Source: Phytophthora quininea (taxonomy: Eukaryota > Oomycota > Peronosporomycetes > Peronosporales > Peronosporaceae). From it: a DNA stretch of 35,644 bases. Below the pieces are notes generated by a model that was not told the origin of the DNA, searched no databases, and worked only from the letters and a program-made list of their open reading frames with translations. The stretch is taken from contig JAAVTG010000363.1 in NCBI GenBank assembly GCA_011947345.1, positions 1-35,644 of the forward strand, written 5' to 3'. The translations under genes were made by a program, and so were the position numbers. Shown piece by piece: positions 19,810 to 29,278 of this stretch (its first letter is position 1; each line of letters starts with the position of its first letter).

Positions 19810-21456
19810 ATTTTTGCAGTTGATTAGTGTTGTCCTTGTTTTAAGGGACATTGACTCTGCGAGACCTAGTTACGGGACTGTACTTGGTTCTTGTATAGAA
19901 CCGAAGGCTGGAAACCTGAAGATACCGACTCGTGGAGTCCTACGTCTTCCTCTGTGCACATGCACCGCTACGCAGCCCCGCTGCAGTAGACGACCTTAAC
20001 CCACGCGCGCTCCAATGTCGGGCGCGTCGATGTGGCGTCTTGTACGGAGGAGCAGTGAAGGCGACTGAAGACACGAAGACCGCGGCGACTTGTGCTTTTC
20101 CAGACAAATTGAACTCTGTTTAACGTTAAAACATCGCACTTCTAACGTATCTTGTACCTCATTCTCTGTGTGGTGGATTTCTTGTACATGATCTTTGTAT
20201 GGCTTCTGGCACGGCGCGTCGCCAGCCACCAATCGGGGTGATTCTTGGCGGCAGTGACCTTTCAAGCAAAGATCCCAAACGACCATCGACGGCAGGTGAC
20301 CCTTCGGCAAAGATCTCAAAGATCTCAGGCGACTCCCTTACAGTGTCATTCCAGGAACTCGGAAACACTCAGAAAAGTAAAGTCAACTTCTTAGAGTTTC
20401 ACTTGTGCCACAGTACTTGGAATCGAATATCTGGGTTTCCATTGCCAATTCGGAAACTCGGGAACTCGGAATCTCAGAGATCCGGGACCTGGGATCCTGG
20501 ACTTCAGAGTATCTTCGTCATCGGGACTTAACACCATATGGAACATCATTTCTGGAAATAGGGAATCTCGGGATTATCGGACCGAATCTCAGGAATAATC
20601 GACTGAAACTCGGGGTCGCGGAAGACCTCATGATTAGACTCTGGGTGTATTGGGTTGTAGCCTCGTTGGAGACATTGTCGGGCTCACGGTAGACATTTGA
20701 TAACAAACTGGTCGTGGTAACTTGCCCAAGGGTCGCCAGGCTAGGTACAGAGTCCATTCAGCACTTCCCAGTCCAGAGCACCCGACGCCCAACTACTCGC
20801 AACTCAATAACATTTTCATCCTCCACAAACCCACGCCGCACTGTCTTTTCTATATTAGTCAGTATAATTGCGACTTCCGTAATTCCATAATATATTCCAC
20901 ATTCCGAATCTTTAACGAGCGCATCGTGTCAGACTCTTGCGAAGACTCGTTAACAACGGCTCAATGGATCCACCACCAATGTTTCCAAATTGGTTTTGTG
21001 CTTCCAGACTGGCCACCGAGGTCTGAGAAATGTCGAAATGTTGCTATCAATATTTTCCAAGATTCAACGAGGTCGCAGCTTGGAAACGGATCATATTTCA
21101 CTGCATGTATGTATGGAAACTAGGAAACATAGGATATACATAAGCCCGAAAGGGCACTACATATACAAAACACAATTTTCTGTCAAGCACACTAGGCTCA
21201 AGAACGGCAGCGGATTCGTCCTCGGTACGTTGCGTCTGGATCCGCCCTTTTGACCGCGATATGTCTGTCAGTAAGCACGTTTATCCGTGAGGACAGTGCT
21301 GGCTCTCAGCTGAGCGAACAGTTCGTGACAATATTGAGTGTGTATGTGACGGCTGAATTATTAGCGCTTGAGTTAGGAATTGGGTGATTCCCCCGCTTCT
21401 CTAAAGTCTTGAGGATAGTGTTTTCATCGTTCAGACGACTCGGGTACGCGTGCTGA
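19810..21456. other. gene-free AT-richer region
   Basis: No gene recognised. Between about 20340 and 20620 there are many imperfect short repeats of the form GGAAnCTCGG/GGGAATCTC, a degenerate low-complexity array. Short open frames here show no domain features. Confidence 0.4.
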
Positions 21457-21475
21457 GCGCGTGGCTGCCACGCGC
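21457..21475. repeat. perfect 19-nt palindrome
   Basis: GCGCGTGGC T GCCACGCGC: a 9-bp perfect inverted repeat around one central base. It lies in sequence with no recognised gene, so an operator-like or structural role cannot be inferred from context. Confidence 0.5.
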
Positions 21476-24152
21476 ATGGTGCTTGTCATTGTCGAAGGGG
21501 ATGTGTGCTGTCTGATTGGACGAGAAGTTGAAGCGGCTGGTGATGTGCAAAACTCATGCGTATTTTGAAACCGTTCCCGTGTCGGATTTTCATATCTAAG
21601 AGCAAGGAGACTAACAAAGACGTTAGCTGAATCAATTTCACTTTCGGATTTACTCCCTACTGCGTACTTCGCTACCAAGCATCGTCCGCACTTTAAAGTT
21701 GAAAGTGTCACCGCAGGCTGAGACCTAGGTGTTAAGTACTCGTGCAAGAAGTTTGTGTCCGCCAGGAATTAATTGATCGGGCGACTCAGGTTTCAAGATT
21801 CAAGATTTGGTCATTTTTAATGGTTCCTTTTGACGAACAAGGCGGGCAGCAGTTGATAGAAAGCAGTGCTGGCGAGTTTGCTACTTTGCGTGCATTTGGG
21901 ATCGATTCGCAAACGAGTAGTACGTCCAAAATTACTAGCTTCAACTAGTATCTTTCATCCACTCGTATCTTTGTTGAATGCGTACGTGGAAAGCCGAAGG
22001 ATCACTTTAAAGTATTCCATGGTGGTATCGATCATCACAGTCACAATAGGAATGCTGGAACGATTTGTGGTGTTGTCGTATTGCACAGCTTGCTGATCGA
22101 TTTTGGAGGCGATTTGAATATAACTATGTTCGAGATGATGGAAAAAGAGTTCTGACAAGCATGTGGCAAAGGCGGTAACTCCTTTTGTCGCCCAAGGTGT
22201 ACAGTCTGCTTCCGGTAGGGGTCTCAACCACAGAGCGCGAGACCTCAGATAGAGTAGCTCCCAGGGAGGCTCGCGAAATCTCCTCCGGAATGACGTGTGG
22301 GCCTTGTCCAGAATCCCCTTGAGGATCGTTTTCGTTTCAACCCACTTGCACCACCAAAATAAGCTTGTCGTTGGTAGTCTGTAGTTTTTAAGCGTCTTGT
22401 GTCGTTGCGTGTCGATCCTTGGGCCCTTGCTCTTCATTCGGACTTGGAGATCGATGATCGGGAAGACGAGAAACAGGGAAATAACCATATATATATATAT
22501 AAGTTCGCCGCAACTTGAACACGCAGGGGTTCCTTTTTCTTTACCGTACCCAGGAACCGAGGGTAAAAACATCGAGCACAGCTGCGCGGTTGGTCCCGAT
22601 GTGCTTGGCAGGGCCCCGGGCGCTCAGACGTTTTACACCCTCTAACACAGAGAACTTTTCGAGTTCAGGCGCAGTCGCAGGCGCTTCACGCAGATCTTCA
22701 GCCTGAGAGAATCTTGGAACGGGACATTGAACCGTCCAACACCCAAGAATATGAAATGGAACGCCGCCGCGAGGCGAGAGACCCAACCAGGATATGGAAT
22801 AGGCTGGTTCACTCGAGGCGCACGGGTGCCCCAGGATTCCTCACCTAACTTGACTTGAAACAGGCGAGAGTCCGGACGACGACCTAAGACGACCGACGAA
22901 GACCTCCTTGCACTCGTCCGCGGGGCTCCTCGCGCGAAGGCCAAGAAACTTGGCCCAATAACAATTGAGGGCTTGTAGGTAGATTAATCTAATAGAGTGA
23001 TAAACATTAGCAAAGGCATTAAGAAGAAGGCAACAGAAAAGCAAAAGGTCTACCGGACGAATAGAGTAGCTCGTCTCCAATCGGACTCGCAGCACCCAAC
23101 TAATCGTGCCAGGACTCGTCGCAGAACCAGCGGTAACAGCGACTTCAGAGAGATTTTAAGTCCGTAGACTTTCGGAGGATCAATCTTGCCTATCGCCTCT
23201 TCTGCATACCGGCTAGGATACATTGCCTGTTACTAATGTGCGCCATGTTTTCCTGTTTGGTCTGTCAGATTCGTGAAATGCGTTTCACGGTCTAATCACA
23301 AGGATATTCAATCAGCTGGATTATACATTCATAATCATCGTTACAGACGCGGAATTCACTGTAGTGGAGAAATTGCCCAGTACTTCGTTTTAAAACCGCT
23401 ACGGCAAATGATTCGTTAATTTGCTTGTTGATGCTATCTCTCTAATTCACGAACAGCTGTTAAAGTTGCTAAAGTAATTATTTCTAATTCGATCCCCATT
23501 CTTTGGCACCACATCGAGGCGATTTTTCGGGTAAAAGGTTGGAACACCGACACCACAGCGACGACATTGCTCCAAACCAAATACTCATGTGCCTGGTGAT
23601 TACAACAATAAATTAAACCATATCTATTTATTGCTGTATAGTCACAATACTCTAAAGTACACTGTGGTGTTGAGAAATCCGAGATTGAAACATCACAACA
23701 CTGCAAAGGAAGGGGGGCGTAATTTCGAAACAGTGAGCGTGGCTGGGGAGAACTCGTGAACCTATAGTCGACTCGGTAGCTATGCTGGGGATAGCCGATA
23801 ACGATTTTCGTGTATCTCGTCGTGAATATCCACATCGCCATTCATTGTAAACACTACAATCGACTTGGTACGGAGAATACGAGAAAGATGATGTTTGTCT
23901 ACTCAGCACATAGGTGTCGTAAAATCCTTAAAAAAGTATGTCTAAAGGCTTTACTATGTAGCACATGCAAGTAAATGAACTTTACCAGTTCGACGAGGAT
24001 GGAGATTTTGTGCTAGAAAACGAAGATGAGGACAAAGTATAGAATAACATTGGAGAGCAGAAAGCGAGAGAATGGTTTTCGCTTCGAAGGCGAAGATCGC
24101 GCTGAAAAGATGAATTTAGTTTATTTACAATTTTTTCAAACATTTACAGCAG
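21476..24152. other. unassigned, repeat-like island
   Basis: No gene I can support. A 205-codon open frame on the - strand (21955..22572) and another of 135 codons (23434..23841) lack family features. On the + strand, 22700-23160 reads with interruptions as basic, charged peptide (such as EYEMERRREARDPTRIW), which could be a decayed retroelement gag. An (AT)n tract occupies 22487..22501. The region looks like old mobile-element debris. Confidence 0.35.
22487..22501. repeat. (AT)n microsatellite
   Basis: A short alternating A-T tract inside the repeat-like island, with no associated gene. Confidence 0.7.
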
Positions 24153-25142
24153 CTACAGAATGGCAAAATGCTGCTCGTTGATGATGACACGGATTTGGCT
24201 CACAGGTGGCGTCCAGGTTGCGCGGCGGGATGCAGCTTCGGCAGTAGCATGTGGAGCAGTCCATGCTTTAGATTGTCCGTGCCTGATACGAAACATGACA
24301 ACGGCACTCACAAGCACAGCCATTGCGACGGCCACCAGCGCGAAGGCGATGGGGCTCTGTTGAACGGACGAGCTCGAGGATTCGTCGGCGGGATCATTGT
24401 CGTTGTTGATTTCGTGTGGATTGTCATTCGTTTGTCCTTCGTTTGAGGACGCAGCGCCAGTGGCAGCGGGAGGAGGAGAGTGCGTTTCGGGGCGCTTTCA
24501 GGAGAGGGGGCGCCAGTGGAGACTTCAACGGCTTGAATCGCTGTACTAGAAAGCTGCAGCGCAGCATTTTTCACATCCTCCACTGCTGGTCGCTCTTCCA
24601 AGGGCTCAACTGTTCCTGCAGAGTAGCTGCTGGCATCGAAAGTGGAGGGTGCCGAAGCTTGTTGGCTGGTTGATGCGGCAAGGAAAAAGCTCGCAAATGT
24701 GTACGCAATTGGATAGCTTGTGCCGCGGACTAGTGTTTCTGCTAAGCCGGAATCGCTTGATGGTTGAGTGGTGGCAATATTTTTGACGGTGGAGGAGGCG
24801 ATAGAACTTGATGATGATACCATGTCCCCGGGCAATGTTGGTATCGGCATGCCAAGCTCTCCGGCAAAATTTGCGTCACCGTCGCCGACATTGCTGCTTG
24901 CAGCGCTACCATCGCGAGTTGTCTGATACAGCAGAGATCGGATCCCCAGCGTTGATCCAGGCTCTGCTTCGCGACTTATCAAACATTGAGCTATCACGAT
25001 TTGATGAAGCCGAACTTGAGTGTTCTTGTGGACTGGAACCCGTGCCGTGAAAATGGATTGTAGTATTCTCGTCCGCCGGTTGCCCTTGGATTACGTGCAC
25101 TAGCAGTAATGCAATAACAGTGAGTACTGTAAGCATGCTCAT
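24153..25142 (-). CDS. secreted/type I membrane protein with Ser/Thr-rich ectodomain
   Basis: About 330 aa, no recognised family. It starts MSMLTVLTVIALLLVHVIQG, a signal peptide, and continues with a Ser/Ala/Thr-rich low-complexity ectodomain likely to be O-glycosylated. Near the C-terminus is one transmembrane helix (SPIAFALVAVAMAVLVSAVV), followed by MFRIRHG and a 45-residue cytoplasmic tail. The frame breaks near 24488 (CCCCGGAAA read as CCCCGAAA) and near 24922, where two bases in a G run seem absent (or one extra is present). Restored, the model runs from 25142 to the stop at 24153. Topology and tail length resemble the next gene upstream on the same strand, so the two may be functionally related surface proteins. 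Confidence 0.65.
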
Positions 25143-25502
25143 GTTCGTGGCACGTTGGGAAATGAGCTGCGAACATCCGACTAAGATTGGCGATATGGAT
25201 AAGTATTAGCTGAGGCGGGAGGGCCAACGGGAGCGCAACGAATGGGAAGTCCACAAAACGATGGAAACTCGCAGGTACCAATGTGTCGAGCTGCAAAGAG
25301 GTTCAGCACGTCAACTCAACATCCAGGTAGACAGCTCTGCTCTCAGGCTACGAGTAATTGCAATCCACGTTTTTCTTATCCGTCCAGTGTCCGGGCGCTT
25401 CGCCGGAAAAAGCTACTCGCCATAATGCCAGCGTCATCTTTCCCAGGAAGGGACATTGTGTTTGATGGTCAAACTTTGAACTATACTGGTAAGATATTTT
25501 GC

Positions 25503-26731
25503 TCACAAAATTATTATGTTGAGATTTTTAACTCTGGGCGAAGTGGGAGCTCGGCGAGATGCAGAGCCTGGGGTCGCCGTACGAGTCGAGGATGGTTGTG
25601 AAGATAGCTGATAAGACCTCCACTCGCTTTGGCGGCTCCGTTTGCGTTTTGCTCGGTATCCGACAATAACACCGATCAAGCCGACAACCCCAACACCACC
25701 AAAGCGTAGAAAAATGGAATCTTTACCACCGGCGAAGTAGACGCAAAATTCCCGTCACTTGAGCTCCTGTCGGCGCTGCTAGAGTGCTGAGTTCGTGATG
25801 ATGGAGAGGTGGTAGGGGACTGAGTCTTGTCCAACGATGGTGATTCACTTCTGTCTGTACCAGAGTTGTCGCGATTGCTTGCACTGCTAGGAGTTGTGGT
25901 AGTCCTCACTGGAGTGTTAGTTCCCTTATTTGTTGCGTTGTGCGATGGCGCTGGTGTTGGCGCACGCGACAACGACGATGACTGAGAAAAACTTGGCGTC
26001 GGCGGCGGCGAAAACGGAACGTTCGGAAGTGGAGGAGCTGTCTTCTGGTCTTGTTCGTTCCATGGCTTTGAATCGTTTGCTCCGGTTTGCGACTTGCTGC
26101 TATCGCTGCTGTAATGAATCACAGCAACGCTCCCCGAAAAATCACCATCTCTAGATGTAGAATCGCCGACAGCGCTGAACGACACAGGGCTGCCCGAGTC
26201 GAAGTTTCCACTTCCACTACCTGTCGCGTTTCCATCAGCAATTGTGCCTCCAACGTCGTCTACCCCGTTTGTTGCCATGGCTGCACTACCCCAACCCGAC
26301 CCAGGACATGCTTGATCGACGGCTTCTAAACCAGTATTAACGGCAGGAATAGCTTCGGGATCAGCGTCGCATTCCACACACCTCCACCAGACGGATGTCC
26401 TTGATCCGTTTGTCCTTTTAAGTCGGTAGAAAACGTCTCGAGACAGGATCAAATCTCCGCGCTCGCAATCAGCACATTGGGCCGCCACCTGGACAACTTG
26501 TCCGCTTGTCGTCGCGCAGCCACCGACCTCGTCTCCGGCACACTACACTTCAGCGCACTGTCCGCACAGACCTCCACTGCTCTCATCTGTCCGCGCGCAA
26601 CACATAACTGCGACTCCCTCCAGCGTTGATGCTTGCACGAAAGGCGTCGCTCTCCCGCGAAATTCACCCAAGCCAGCCGCTTGCGCTGTTCGAACACATA
26701 CGACTAGAGCTGCGAGCGCTTTCGTCACCAT
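25503..26731 (-). CDS. double-psi beta-barrel (barwin/expansin-like) membrane protein
   Basis: Predicted 409 aa. A signal peptide (MVTKALAALVVCVRTAQAAG) precedes a DPBB domain at about residues 28-130: GRATPF...CGQCAEV-x-C, VVQVAAQCADC, GDLILSRDVFYRL and WWRCVECD follow the RlpA/expansin-like pattern of paired cysteines and the D-x-S segment. About 190 residues of Ser/Thr/Pro-rich stalk follow, then a transmembrane helix (FGGVGVVGLIGVIVGY), a KRKR stop-transfer and a 45-residue tail. Two anomalies: an in-frame TAG at 26545..26543, inside the C-x-x-C-x-x-x-C segment between V and C, and a missing base at about 25712 (six T read as five on the coding strand), without which the helix frame ends early. 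The role is likely at the cell wall or surface; carbohydrate binding is inferred, not shown. Confidence 0.72.
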
Positions 26732-27036
26732 GCCCGGGAACTGACTCGAGTTATAGGAAGTGAGCTGGTGGCCGTGAGTTGCTTGTTACTGCGGGCGAGC
26801 TACAGCGCTGGCCGCCTCCAACTTGCCACGTTTGCAGCAACAACGCCTGTTTCCTCGCGCTCGTGCGATCCACAACACTCATCGGCCGCATCTGGTCATG
26901 TCAAGTCCGTCCGTCAGAGCCAAAGACTAAAACTGAATCCATCTGATAGAGCCAGCAAAAGGTCGGACTAAAATTTCGCGCTAAGTACGATTTCGAGCTG
27001 AGCTCAACAATCAAGGCTGCTATCCCCGTGAGCGCT
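26732..27036. promoter_or_regulatory. divergent promoter region (DPBB gene / unknown + gene)
   Basis: 305 bp between divergent start codons. AAAATTTCGC at about 26970 resembles the oomycete flanking promoter element, but there is no good initiator beside it. Confidence 0.3.
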
Positions 27037-28163
27037 ATGAGCGAGGACGAGTTTGTGGTGCTGCTGGAGCACGCCGGCATTCTGGAGACGTCGGACGAGA
27101 ACGACATGGAGTTCATGGAGGAGACGGTGCTGCGCGAGTGGCTGGAGCGCGACGGCGTGGAGCTCTTCACCACGCAAATGACCACGGCCAAGCACGGCGA
27201 CTTGGTAGTGGAAGGCGGCGCGTCGACGGCTCCGACCGCTACGGCCACAGCCAAGACACTGGTGGGGAGGCGCGCTCTCGTATGGCAGGACACATCCTGT
27301 CGAGGCTGCTGGAGAGAGGCTGGATCGCGCCGATTGAATTTGACTACGAGGAGGACGAGACTGAGGTGGGAAGCTGCTTGGATGCGCAGAAGGGGGGCTC
27401 GGTTGATATTCGAACTAACTGACGTTGCTAGGAGTGGAAAACGAAACTATACACACCACGCCTTCGGACCACCGAGGCGTACCGGATCTACATCGAAAAG
27501 GATCCAGAGGTACGAAAGTTGAATAGTTTTGCTTGCGCTTGGACAGAAGAGAGTGAAACCTGCTGGACGATGGATACCCACTCTCTGGGACTGTGTTCGT
27601 GGCTTGGCCGGTTGCTGTAGGCGACGCAGTTGTCTGCGCGGGGGTTCACTCTCCGAGCCCGGGAGCTCCAGCAAAGGTTGGCTTGTCGGCAGGGCTTGCC
27701 CCCACCTCGGCAAGCCATGTGCAGCGTTCGTTGTTCTCATTCCTGATGCGTTCGATGTGTGTTTGTACTCGTTGACTTGCAGTTGGAGCCTAATGGGGTG
27801 GAGATGCCGCCGCCCATTCCAGTCACGGTGAGCCCAGCGGAGAATGTCTGTGTGATGAAATAACGTGTCTTACTACACCGCGGAAATGTGTTCATAGCTG
27901 GCAGACGACGATGTAAAGGCACGAATACGCGAGAAGATGTGGCAGGACTGCTTTCCGACTTGCTCCGAAAGCGCCAAGCAGACCTTTTATCGTTCACCCG
28001 GCCAGAGATCATCTTGTACGCAACACTCGGGCTCAACCTCATCAGCAACGGAATCAGCAGCGTGCCAGCGTTTTCGCGCGAGCTCAAGAGTATGGGTGTC
28101 ACCAATGCAGAAGATCGATCTATAATCGTTGGGTTCCTAGCGAAGGCATTCCCGACGGAGTAG
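27037..28163 (+). CDS. hypothetical acidic/helical protein, four exons
   Basis: About 239 aa; I do not recognise the family. Exons are 27037..27365, 27432..27509, 27783..27827 and 27898..28163, each introducing in-phase GT/AG junctions; intron 2 (273 nt) is much longer than the others here (66 and 70 nt). Exon 1 begins MSEDEFVVLLEHAGILET and is acidic with REWLERDGVELF; later parts include RLLERGWIAPIEF, YTPRLRTTEAYRIYIEKDPE and a C-terminal helical block with RKRQADLL and ending IIVGFLAKAFPTE. Single missing bases are likely at about 27263 (five G read as four) and 27930 (GAGGAAG read as GAGAAG). The exon boundaries and codon count (whole after restoration) argue for a real gene. There is no signal peptide or membrane span, so it is probably cytosolic or nuclear. 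Confidence 0.68.
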
Positions 28164-28290
28164 CAGCGGCAGCTTTTTTGGTAGCAATGCGATGTTTATT
28201 TTTAATGAAATGATCCACCACAAAACTCTTTCGTCACTAGGAGATACACATGTCGGCGGAGATGATGAAGAAGGCGCGGCACAGCAACAT

Positions 28291-28925
28291 TTACGAGTAG
28301 TAGATGCCAAGCGCAAAGCCACCGGAGAAACCCGCCGACGACGGCAAGTTAGTCTTCATGATCTTGAGGAACTTGCGGTACCAGAGCTTGACGTCCTCGC
28401 TGTTGATCTTACCGTCTCCGTTGGGGTCCACCTTGGCGATCACGTCCTTTTGCACCTTGCCCCACTTGATGTCGATGTAACCGTTGTAGGCGGCCGTCTG
28501 AGCAAGGATGAAGATGATACCCACCGCCAACGCCGCGGCCTTGCCGACCTGCTTGGCCGCGTACCCGGAACAGAAGCCCAATCCTCCGGCCAGCGTCAGC
28601 TCGCCGCAGTTGGACAGCACCACGTCGATGATTTTCTCAACGGGGTCGTCGCTCTTCTTTGGGTCGTCACTGCCCGAGGGTCCATCCTACAGTGCAAAAG
28701 TCGTCAGTCGTGATCCATCGACTACTACCACAACGAAATTTAGCAACATACCGCAGCAGCGAGCAGCGCGTCCTGACACAGCGCCGACTCTTTGAGCAGC
28801 AGCGACACGGAGGCGCTCAACACGGCGCCGGTTACGACGATCTGCGGTGTGCGCGTCAGCGAGCGGGCTGGCAGTCGCAGCGCCAGCGCCTGACTGCGCT
28901 GCGGCAGCTTCTTGGCCGCCGACAT
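28291..28925 (-). CDS. FUN14-domain mitochondrial outer-membrane-type protein with EF-hand
   Basis: About 189 aa from ATG 28925 (MSAAKKL); exons 28925..28752 and 28686..28291 with a 65-nt intron (GTATGT...CACTGTAG). The FUN14 domain is clear: two Gly-rich helices with LTLAGGLGFCSGYAAKQVGK and ALAVGIIFILAQTAAYNGY, then IDIKWGKV and, near the end, SSAGFSGGFALGI. Between them is an EF-hand-type loop, DPNGDGKINSED, suggesting calcium binding. FUN14 proteins (FUNDC1 in animals) act on mitochondria in mitophagy and ER contact, and the Arg-rich N-terminus fits an organelle signal. The LC3-interacting motif of FUNDC1 is not evident. The true start may be upstream: an ATG at about 29060 with an extra exon is possible but I could not fit its phase. 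Confidence 0.85.
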
Positions 28926-29278
28926 GCCGCGCGAGCCAAACTTAAGCGACTGGGGCGCACCAGGACTGGTAGAGAGAGAGCATGAGATAGAGAGCACAGC
29001 CAGCAAGATGACCACGGAACATACAGAGCTGCGAGCGCATGTGGATCGACATGGCGAAGGGCGGAACAGAGACTTGCTTGGCGCTTGAGACTGGCAGAGT
29101 GTGGGGCGGAGACCACCGAGACAAGTTTTCTGAAGTTGCGTGGCTCTAGCACACCAATTTGGTGTGCTGTACACCATATCCAACTTCAACGTTTGCCATC
29201 ATCAACATAGCAACCGCCCAGCAGGAATAGCGCTTGAGTTCGCTTACCACAACAGTGTCCCCTGCTTCCCCGTCGGCC

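Noticed and set aside
21955..22572. 205-codon open frame on the - strand
   Set aside because: No family motif, mixed composition and location in repeat debris; kept as unassigned sequence.
23434..23841. 135-codon open frame on the - strand
   Set aside because: No homology-type features; aromatic/Cys content is typical of AT-rich random frames.
23965..24042. A 25-codon acidic ORF
   Set aside because: Too short, no neighbours or conserved start context; could be the tail of a decayed transposon gene but nothing supports it.
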